A stretch of DNA of 7,411 nt from Clostridiales bacterium (GTDB lineage: Bacteria; Bacillota; Clostridia; Christensenellales; UMGS416). Shown here piece after piece: positions 1-5,121 of this stretch (position 1 is the first letter of the stretch; each line of letters opens with the position of its first letter). The notes beneath the pieces were generated by a model. It was not told the DNA's origin, did no database searches, and saw only the letters and a list, made by a program, of their open reading frames with translations. Both the position numbers and the translations under genes were made by a program. The stretch is from positions 1 through 7,411 of the forward strand of contig JAAYXU010000074.1 of the NCBI GenBank assembly GCA_012515725.1, written 5' to 3'.

Positions 1-1002
1 GACACAGAGTCGCTGCGGGACAGGCTGGTGCCGCTGGCGCTGGGTGTGTGGGACCATATCAAAAACGGGGGTGACCACGGCGCGGACAACTGGTCGCTCG
101 AATGGATGGGATTCCTGCCGGGCAAGCGGGAAAGCCGCCGGTATGTGGGCGACCACATACTCACCCAGAACGACGTGGCTTCGGGCGGCGCGTTCGACGA
201 CATCGTCGCCTACGGCGGCTGGTCGATGGACGACCACCATCCCGCGGGCATACTCTACCCGGGCGACCCGACGATATTTCACCCCGCGCCTCAGCCCTAC
301 GGCATACCGTACCGGTGCCTGTACAGCCGCAATGTGGAAAACCTGCTGTGCGCGGGGCGCAATATCAGCGCCACCCATGCGGCTCTGTCGTCCACGCGGG
401 TCATGGGCACCTGCGCGATACTTGGACAGGCGGCGGGCACGGCGGCCGCGCTGGCCGTGCGCGACGGCCTGACGCCGCGGCAGGTCGGGAAAGGGCGCAT
501 ACGGGAGCTGCAGGACGCGCTGATGGAGGACGACTGCTGGCTGCCGGGACGCGCCCGGGCGGTCGCGGAGCTGTCCCGGCGCGCGGCGCTTTCCGCCGAC
601 GCGGGCGATCCGTCGCCGCTTCTTAGCGGCATCGACCGGTCGCTGGACGGACATGGCAACGGCTGGACAGGGCGGTGGGCTCAGCTTCTGTGGGAGCGCG
701 ACGAAACGCCCTCTTCGATCCGGCTCGTGTTCGACAGCGATCTGGCGCGTACCGACAAGAACATGCCCTGCCGCTGGCCGGTGGGGGGATACTATATAAC
801 GCCCCCTGCGCCGCTGGCGCGGGACTTCGATGTGGATATGCTGCGGGACGGCCGCTGGGAGACGCTGCACGCCGTCCGGGACAACTATCAGCGCCTGGTA
901 AGGCTGCCCGCGGGCGGCGTCTGCCGGGGCGTGCGCGTCCGGCTCATACGGGACTGGGCAGGGCGCCCGGACGTGCGTATGTTCGCTCTGGAGGCGCGGT
1001 GA
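1..1002 (+). CDS. FAD-dependent oxidoreductase, C-terminal part (5' end outside window)
   Basis: The reading frame is open from base 1 to the TGA at 1000-1002, giving 333 residues without a start, so the N-terminal dinucleotide-binding (GxGxxG) region lies upstream of the window. Visible family marks are GDHILTQNDV and VAYGGWSMDDHHPAG in the first 80 residues, then NLLCAGRNIS and STRVMGTCAILGQAAGTAAA (nt about 340-460), the conserved C-terminal flavin-contacting segment of the FAD_oxidored family (PF12831). About 160 further residues follow. They start with a helix (LQDALMEDDCWLPG) and continue as a beta-rich segment (SIRLVFDSDL ... NYQRLVRLP ... VRMFALEAR) resembling the discoidin-like sandwich often found at the end of these proteins. 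Known members are predicted flavin oxidoreductases of mostly unknown substrate, often in carbohydrate-degradation loci; the substrate cannot be told here. It converges on the DUF362 gene with a 6-base gap. Family assignment is firm; function is open. Confidence 0.88.
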   Translation, partial: DTESLRDRLVPLALGVWDHIKNGGDHGADNWSLEWMGFLPGKRESRRYVGDHILTQNDVASGGAFDDIVAYGGWSMDDHHPAGILYPGDPTIFHPAPQPYGIPYRCLYSRNVENLLCAGRNISATHAALSSTRVMGTCAILGQAAGTAAALAVRDGLTPRQVGKGRIRELQDALMEDDCWLPGRARAVAELSRRAALSADAGDPSPLLSGIDRSLDGHGNGWTGRWAQLLWERDETPSSIRLVFDSDLARTDKNMPCRWPVGGYYITPPAPLARDFDVDMLRDGRWETLHAVRDNYQRLVRLPAGGVCRGVRVRLIRDWAGRPDVRMFALEAR

Positions 1003-1008
1003 GGCGCA

Positions 1009-2103
1009 TCAGGAATCGCGAAACGCATCCTCGAGAAACTCGCGGATGGCCCGGGCCGTGGGGGGACACCCCGGTAGGCGGCGCTCGCATCCCGCGGCGC
1101 ACCGGCCGATGCCGATCCCTCGGAGCTGCTGGCCGCGGTAGCCCTGCCCGACGCGGATACTGCCCGTTACGCGGGGCAGCGTCCCCGCTTCCCGCATGCG
1201 TGAGAGCGCGTGCAGCAGGCTCCCGTAGCAGGCTGAGCAGGCCTGCCGGGCGTCGATATGGCGCGCCAGCTCCTCAATCCGGCGGGACGGGGATGCCTGC
1301 GGCAGCGACGGCGGCTCGTTGAGCGGCACGATATCCGCGGGCTCGAAATACGTGCTTCCCGCGCCCAACGCTTCGGCCATCGATATATAAGGTACATCCT
1401 CGGGCGAAAAACCAAGCAGCGCGCACACCCACGAGTCGAGCCTGACCGGGTCGAAGCACAGCGCCGCCCGGTCCATCGCGACGGGATTGCCCCCCTCCTC
1501 AAACTCGAGGTCGCCGCACAGCCCGTCGGCAAGCGTGACCGAGGGCCTGAGCGCGGCGGCCAGCAGCGCGATAGGGCGCTGGAGCCCAAGCGCGTGGAAA
1601 CGCCTTTTTTCCCGGTCGGGAATACAGCCCTTCAGGTTTTTAAGCGCGCAGGTCATGCGCGTCTGGCAGTGGCCCTTGATGACGGGCATGTTTATGAGGT
1701 ATCCGGCTTCGAGCGCGCTGCGGCAAACCCAAATCGTTTCGCCGTCCACCGTCACCTGGACGGTTTCGTCGCCCTTCAGGTCGAGGAGCCTCACGTCGTA
1801 CCGACGCGCCAGCTCGTCATATCCGCAGTCGCGGAATGCCTGGCGCGTCGACGCGCCCACCCATGAGCCCTCCATGATCGTGATATCGGTAACGCCGCAG
1901 TCTATGAGATAGCGCAGCGCGCCCTCGACCAGCTCGGGGTGGGTGACCGCGCCCAGCGAGGCCGGCCCCGGAACCACGAGGTTCGGCTTGATGGCGACGG
2001 AGGCCCCGGCGGGTATGCGGCGCTCGACTTGGGCCGCTGCCAGCAGATCCGCGGCCATTTCCCGGGCGTCGCGCCCGTAGCGGACCCAGATCGGATAGTT
2101 CAT
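1009..2103 (-). CDS. DUF362 domain-containing protein with cysteine-rich C-terminal tail
   Basis: This is a 364-residue protein. The DUF362 hallmarks are clear: AIKPNLV (res 37-43), THPELVEGALRYL (54-66), ITIMEGSW (74-81), NMPVIKGHCQT (138-148), ALKNLKGCIPDREKRRFH (153-170) and a LADGLCGDLE segment (191-200). The tail carries C289-x2-C292 and C335-x3-C339-x6-C346 followed by PP. This resembles the cysteine-bearing GCPP ending of clostridial DUF362 proteins, where metal or Fe-S binding is suspected. The family has no firmly established reaction; some members are annotated as Fe-S cluster or oxidoreductase-associated proteins. There is no signal peptide or membrane segment, so it is probably cytoplasmic. 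The ATG at 2103-2101 is chosen because AAAGGAA (2117-2111, - strand) lies 7 bases upstream and a near-perfect promoter lies just beyond. The gene appears monocistronic, with its 3' end facing the FAD oxidoreductase. Family is sure, role unknown. Confidence 0.93.
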   Translation of the reverse strand: MNYPIWVRYGRDAREMAADLLAAAQVERRIPAGASVAIKPNLVVPGPASLGAVTHPELVEGALRYLIDCGVTDITIMEGSWVGASTRQAFRDCGYDELARRYDVRLLDLKGDETVQVTVDGETIWVCRSALEAGYLINMPVIKGHCQTRMTCALKNLKGCIPDREKRRFHALGLQRPIALLAAALRPSVTLADGLCGDLEFEEGGNPVAMDRAALCFDPVRLDSWVCALLGFSPEDVPYISMAEALGAGSTYFEPADIVPLNEPPSLPQASPSRRIEELARHIDARQACSACYGSLLHALSRMREAGTLPRVTGSIRVGQGYRGQQLRGIGIGRCAAGCERRLPGCPPTARAIREFLEDAFRDS

Positions 2104-2131
2104 ATCGGGATTCCTTTCGAGAGATGGCGTG

Positions 2132-2161
2132 ATTATAGCAGGGGCGGGTAGCGGGTGTCAA
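2132..2161 (-). promoter_or_regulatory. Sigma-A-type promoter of the DUF362 gene
   Basis: Read on the - strand, a perfect TTGACA (2161-2156) is followed after 18 bases by a perfect TATAAT (2137-2132), preceded by TGC, which makes an extended -10. The start of transcription would fall near 2125, leaving a 5' leader of about 22 bases that contains the ribosome binding site. It is the strongest promoter in the window by match to consensus. Confidence 0.85.
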
Positions 2162-2279
2162 ACCGATCTCGCGCAACAGCGCGTGATTATTATAATGAAT
2201 AATTGAAGATCATGATGAGTGATGAACAACTGAAGATACTGTCAAATACCTCCACGGTCTACCCACGACGCGCGCGGCG

Positions 2280-2288
2280 TGCTATAAT
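2280..2288 (+). promoter_or_regulatory. Extended -10 promoter of the small uncharacterised gene
   Basis: The sequence TGCTATAAT (2280-2288) is a perfect -10 hexamer with the TGN extension. No good -35 lies at the expected distance (TACCCA at 2260-2265 is poor), which is acceptable for extended -10 promoters. The predicted start near 2295 gives a leader of about 24 bases before the ATG at 2319. Confidence 0.6.
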
Positions 2289-2318
2289 AGACGGTATTCG
2301 GCGGGCAAGGAGGGCGCG

Positions 2319-2663
2319 ATGGTACGCGTATGGGGTATACTGCGCAGGAAGCAGCGGATCGTGTCCGATCATGTCGTCGATCATATCGGGGAGGCGACGC
2401 TTCCGGACTATATGGAGTGCCTGCATATGCTGTGCGAAGCGCTCGATATACCCCGGCCGGTGGTGCTGCGCAAGCACGAGCGGGAGCTGGAGGCGTTCGG
2501 GCGCACTCGCTTTAGCCCTTCGGACTTCATCGAGCGGGTCGGATTCGATTTTTTTGAGATGGAGCTGCTGGCCGAACCGAAGGACGATAAAAAAGCCGCC
2601 GGGAGTTCCAGGCGGCCCGGGAAAAGGGATGTCTTTAGTCGTGACGTTTGCACATACGAATAA
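2319..2663 (+). CDS. Small uncharacterised protein (114 residues)
   Basis: I do not recognise a named family. The start is well supported: AAGGAGG (2307-2313) lies 5 bases before the ATG at 2319, and an extended -10 promoter lies 31 bases before the ATG. Residues 1-83 look like a compact soluble domain: a basic N terminus (WGILRRKQRIVSDHVV), an acidic-amphipathic helix (DYMECLHMLCEALDIPRP), then LRKHERELEAFGRTRF and SDFIERVGFDFFEMELL. The pattern of a short strand plus ELDIPRP/KHE/FGRTRF-like blocks recalls small conserved hypothetical proteins of Clostridia, but this is from memory. From about residue 84 the sequence changes to a Lys/Arg/Ser-rich tail with no domain character. This tail coincides with the terminator and last codons of the oppositely oriented DUF378 gene, suggesting it is a recent C-terminal extension that reads through them. 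No signal peptide, membrane segment or catalytic motif is visible. Confidence 0.75.
   Translation: MVRVWGILRRKQRIVSDHVVDHIGEATLPDYMECLHMLCEALDIPRPVVLRKHERELEAFGRTRFSPSDFIERVGFDFFEMELLAEPKDDKKAAGSSRRPGKRDVFSRDVCTYE
2589..2616 (-). terminator. Intrinsic terminator of the DUF378 gene, inside the opposing coding sequence
   Basis: On the - strand a 6-bp all-GC stem, GCCGCC (2616-2611) with GGCGGC (2600-2595), closes a 10-base loop that may pair further inside. It is followed directly by TTTTTT (2594-2589). It begins 18 bases after the DUF378 stop codon. On the + strand the same bases are codons for the C-terminal tail of the small uncharacterised protein; the A-run precedes the hairpin there, so it would not terminate + transcription. 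Confidence 0.85.
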
Positions 2664-2832
2664 GCAGACTGATGCACCACAGACCGGCGATGCCTACCAA
2701 TACGTATATAATCCGCGCGAGCAGCGCCATCGGGTCGCCGGCTATCGATGCCACCAGATCCAGACCGAACAGGCCGACCAGCAGCCAGTTGAGCGCACCG
2801 ATTATGACCAGAATCAAAGCTACCTTATCCAT
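2635..2832 (-). CDS. DUF378 family small membrane protein
   Basis: This is a 65-residue protein with two membrane segments (about res 4-30 and 38-58). It carries the family's signature: MDKVALILVIIGALNWLLVG, then LFGLDLVA, then ARIIYVLVGIAGLWCISLL, ending in a basic tail (RMCKRHD). DUF378 proteins (for example YuzA of Bacillus subtilis) are tiny integral membrane proteins of unknown function, common in Bacillota. The ATG at 2832-2830 is chosen over the in-frame TTG at 2850. AGGAG (2845-2841) sits 8 bases before the ATG, and the family normally begins with MDK or similar at this point; from the TTG, the first codons would instead be the ribosome binding site itself. The last 29 bases overlap the 3' end of the opposing small gene, and an intrinsic terminator follows. 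It is divergent from comA. Confidence 0.93.
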   Translation of the reverse strand: MDKVALILVIIGALNWLLVGLFGLDLVASIAGDPMALLARIIYVLVGIAGLWCISLLIRMCKRHD

Positions 2833-2862
2833 AGAATTCACTCCTGTCAAAGATTCAGTGGT

Positions 2863-2868
2863 AGTATA
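2863..2868 (-). promoter_or_regulatory. Possible -10 element of the DUF378 promoter
   Basis: On the - strand TATACT (2868-2863) lies about 31 bases upstream of the ATG at 2832. No convincing -35 is present at 16-18 bases; the region where it would sit is occupied by the inverted repeat at 2878-2891. An activator-dependent or alternative-sigma promoter is possible. Confidence 0.35.
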
Positions 2869-2877
2869 TCCCCATAC

Positions 2878-2891
2878 GGTTTAAATAAACC
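2878..2891. promoter_or_regulatory. Inverted repeat GGTTTA-AA-TAAACC, candidate operator
   Basis: Two perfect 6-base arms (2878-2883 and 2886-2891) are separated by AA, midway between the divergent DUF378 and comA start codons. It sits just upstream of the candidate DUF378 -10 element, where a -35 would be expected. The symmetry and placement fit a dimeric repressor or activator site; no regulator is identified. Confidence 0.4.
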
Positions 2892-2903
2892 CAAAACTAT
2901 GGA

Positions 2904-2918
2904 GCCGGAGAAACCGGC
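2904..2918 (+). other. Short GC hairpin in the comA leader
   Basis: GCCGG (2904-2908) and CCGGC (2914-2918) form a 5-bp stem around AGAAA, about 20 bases before the comA ribosome binding site. It is followed by an A-run, not a T-run, so it is not an intrinsic terminator on +. On - the T-run would precede the stem. It may stabilise the mRNA 5' end; no regulatory role is shown. Confidence 0.35.
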
Positions 2919-2952
2919 GAAAAAATAACCGCCTAAGCGAGGAGGAAAAACA

Positions 2953-3762
2953 ATGGAAAATCAACTATTCTGGGACAAGATCATAGACTTTCCGCTCGAA
3001 GGACGCAGCGAGAAACCACGGCAGTCGGGGCTTACGATGGTGATCGACAAGGGAATGGGGCCGGCCGCCGTTAAGGACTGGCTGACGCTGAACGCGCCGT
3101 TCGTAGACTATATGAAGTTCAGCTTCGGAACGTCGGCGCTGTATCCCGAGGACGTGCTCTGCGAGAAAATCGCATGCGTCCGCAACAGCGGCATCGATGT
3201 CTATCCGGGCGGCACGTTCCTGGAAATAGCGCTCTGGCGCGGAAAGCTCGACGAATACCTTCGCCGGTCGCTGGATCTTGGATATTCGTGCATAGAGGTA
3301 TCCGACGGCACGCTCGATATCGAGGCGTCCACGCGGCGCGAAACTATAGAAAAGGCGCGCGGCATGGGCTTTTCGGTCATCACCGAGGTGGGGCAGAAGG
3401 ACGCGCGCGACAGCAAGCCGCTTTCCGCGCTCCTTGACCAGATACGCGACGACCTGCGCGCCGGCGCGTCAAAGGTCATCGTCGAGGCCCGCGAGTCGGG
3501 CAAGAGCGTCGTCATATTCGACGGCGAGGGAAAGCTCCGCCGGGACGAGATGGAGCAGCTGGCAGCCGCCGCGCCCGAGGGAACCCTAATATGGGAAGCG
3601 CCCGATAAAAAGCAGCAGCACCAGCTCATAGAGCGCTTCGGGCCCAACGTAAACCTTGGCAACATACCTCCCGACGAGGTGATCGCGCTCGAATCGCTGC
3701 GGCGCGGACTGCGGGGCGACACGTTCCGCTCGGCGATACAGCGGAAAAAGGAGCGCGCCTGA
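2953..3762 (+). CDS. comA: Phosphosulfolactate synthase-like protein (ComA family)
   Basis: This 269-residue protein matches the ComA family (PF02679) in length and motif order. It should have a TIM-barrel fold and catalyse addition of sulfite to phosphoenolpyruvate, giving (2R)-3-phosphosulfolactate (EC 4.4.1.19), the first step of coenzyme M synthesis in methanogens and a route to sulfolactate in some bacteria. Visible blocks: GLTMVIDKG (res 26-34), VDYMKFSFGTS (51-61), VYPGGTFLE (83-91), CIEVSDGT (113-120), TEVGQKD (144-150), KVIVEARESGK (174-184), LIWEAPDKKQQ (212-222), and RFGPNVNLGNIP (228-239) near the C terminus. GAGGAGG (2939-2945) lies 7 bases before the ATG. The protein is cytoplasmic, with no signal peptide. 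No comB, comC, comD or comE homologue is in the window; the next gene, 32 bases downstream, encodes a secreted LRR protein. Family assignment is firm. The reaction is inferred from the family, and the end product in this organism is unknown. Confidence 0.92.
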   Translation: MENQLFWDKIIDFPLEGRSEKPRQSGLTMVIDKGMGPAAVKDWLTLNAPFVDYMKFSFGTSALYPEDVLCEKIACVRNSGIDVYPGGTFLEIALWRGKLDEYLRRSLDLGYSCIEVSDGTLDIEASTRRETIEKARGMGFSVITEVGQKDARDSKPLSALLDQIRDDLRAGASKVIVEARESGKSVVIFDGEGKLRRDEMEQLAAAAPEGTLIWEAPDKKQQHQLIERFGPNVNLGNIPPDEVIALESLRRGLRGDTFRSAIQRKKERA

Positions 3763-3794
3763 AGCGCACAAAAATTGGAAAGAAGGGGATCCCG

Positions 3795-5111
3795 ATGCGT
3801 TTATTGCGCAAAGCGGCGGCCGCCATACTGCCGCTCATGTTCGTATGCGCGCTTTACGCGCCCACGGCGCTTGCCTTAACTCCAACAGAAGTATCTATTC
3901 CCGACGCCGCACTCAACCGAGCGCTGCACAATTGGCTTGGAATCTACGACTATGCAGAGCCAATTCTCAATACGCAGCTTGCGAATATAACGGGTAAGCT
4001 GGATCTGTCGGGCTGGGATATAGTCGACATCACGGGGCTGGAGCACTTGGAGGCCGTGGAAAGGCTGGATCTTTCACGAAACAAAATAACAAGCATACCC
4101 GACGCGTTCTGCCAGATGCTCGCGCGCAGCAGCCTAAAACATCTCGACCTGTCGGATAACGAGCTTACGAGAATTCCCGACGCGATGGCCGCCAGCCGCC
4201 TGCATACGCTGGACCTGTCGCTCAATGGCATGTATTCGGTGCCCGCGGGCGTGACCGGCATCGAGTCGCTGCGCAAGCTCAATATGTCAGGCAACAAGCT
4301 GACGCGCCTTTCGTCGGCGCTTGCGTCGATGCCCGCGCTAACAGAGCTTAATGTCGAGGCGAACCGGCTCACCGCGCTCCCGTCGGCATTTAAGAAGCTC
4401 TCGATCGACACGCTTTATATAAATTATAATTTCCTCGACCTGACCGACGCGGCTGACAACCAGAAAATGATCGACGCCATGCCCACCGACTCTGTGCACT
4501 ACGAGGACCAGCTCAGGCCGCTCACGGGACTGACGGTTTCTCATCCGGATGTCGGAGTCGCGGTATTTACGTGGGACGCCAGCGAGGATATCGACTTTGG
4601 CGGCGGCGTCGTGGCGCGGGTGGCCCGCACATCGGTGCTGCTGGGCGACGACTATATCGGCGAGGCCAAAGCCGGCGAGACGACGTTCACGCGCGAAGGG
4701 CTGACACCGGGCAAGGAGTACGAGTTCAACCTGAGCTGGGATTACCGTATATCCGGGACCCCGTACAGCGACCGGTATACTAAGTGCTATATAGAGTGCG
4801 TGACGACGCCCGGCGAGAGCCCGGACCCGACGGCAACGCCGATACCGTCGCCTACGCCCCTGCCAACGGATACGCCCGCGCCTACCGCGACCCCCGCGCC
4901 GGAGACGCCCGCGCCCACCGCGCCCGCGGTCACCGCCGCGCCAACGGGAGAGCCCGTGCCCACAGCGCTCTCTGACGCCACCTCAAAGCCCGCGAGCGGC
5001 GCGTCGGCCCCGCAGTTTCCCACGACAATCATACTGCTTCTCATAGCGGTCGTCGTGCTGCTGCTCATCGCCGTGGGCATCGTGCTCACCCATCTGGTGG
5101 GCAGGCGGTAG
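3795..5111 (+). CDS. Secreted, membrane-anchored leucine-rich-repeat protein
   Basis: This is a 438-residue surface protein with a clear modular layout. A signal peptide spans residues 1-27: basic MRLLRK, a hydrophobic core, and likely cleavage after ALA. A cap segment (VSIPDAALNRALHNWLG, 33-49) resembles the N-terminal region of bacterial LRR surface proteins. About six LRRs follow (roughly 63-215), with units such as LDLSRNKITSIP, LDLSDNELTRIP, LNMSGNKLTRL and LNVEANRLTALP. Residues 242-338 look like a fibronectin III-type beta sandwich (PLTGLTV ... VFTWDAS ... GLTPGKEYEFNLSW). A Pro/Thr/Ala stalk (343-391) leads to one membrane helix (411-433) and a short basic stop-transfer end (GRR). There is no LPxTG motif, so anchoring is by the membrane helix, not sortase. 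GAAGGGG (3782-3788) lies 6 bases before the ATG. It probably shares the comA transcript. LRR and FN3 modules imply protein or glycan binding at the cell surface; the ligand is unknown. Confidence 0.92.
   Translation: MRLLRKAAAAILPLMFVCALYAPTALALTPTEVSIPDAALNRALHNWLGIYDYAEPILNTQLANITGKLDLSGWDIVDITGLEHLEAVERLDLSRNKITSIPDAFCQMLARSSLKHLDLSDNELTRIPDAMAASRLHTLDLSLNGMYSVPAGVTGIESLRKLNMSGNKLTRLSSALASMPALTELNVEANRLTALPSAFKKLSIDTLYINYNFLDLTDAADNQKMIDAMPTDSVHYEDQLRPLTGLTVSHPDVGVAVFTWDASEDIDFGGGVVARVARTSVLLGDDYIGEAKAGETTFTREGLTPGKEYEFNLSWDYRISGTPYSDRYTKCYIECVTTPGESPDPTATPIPSPTPLPTDTPAPTATPAPETPAPTAPAVTAAPTGEPVPTALSDATSKPASGASAPQFPTTIILLLIAVVVLLLIAVGIVLTHLVGRR
4821..4967 (+). repeat. Pro/Thr/Ala-rich low-complexity stalk region
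   Basis: Irregular repeats of PTATP, PTPLP, PAPTATP and PETPAPTAP type codons encode residues about 343-391 of the LRR protein. The tract is GC-rich, degenerate at DNA level, and gives long false open frames on the other strand. It is a typical extracellular spacer that may be glycosylated. Confidence 0.8.
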
Positions 5112-5121
5112 TCCCCGATAC

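Noticed and set aside
2833..2850. TTG at 2850 as the DUF378 start.
   Set aside because: Its first codons contain the AGGAG ribosome site of the better ATG at 2832, which fits the family N terminus.
2863..2891. Alternative-sigma (sigma-B or sigma-F type) promoter for DUF378, from GTTTA and GGGGATA on the - strand.
   Set aside because: Spacing of 12 bases and several -10 mismatches do not fit either consensus well enough.
2904..2925. GCCGG-AGAAA-CCGGC hairpin as an intrinsic terminator.
   Set aside because: On + it is followed by A, not T; on - the T-run comes before the stem. Kept only as a leader hairpin.
2203..2928. A 241-codon open frame on + starting at TTG, with a protein-like beginning (MSDEQLKILSN).
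   Set aside because: No ribosome binding site; composition becomes Arg/Ser-rich and random; it covers the small gene's promoter and overlaps two better-supported genes. A decayed gene remnant at 2212-2250 cannot be excluded.
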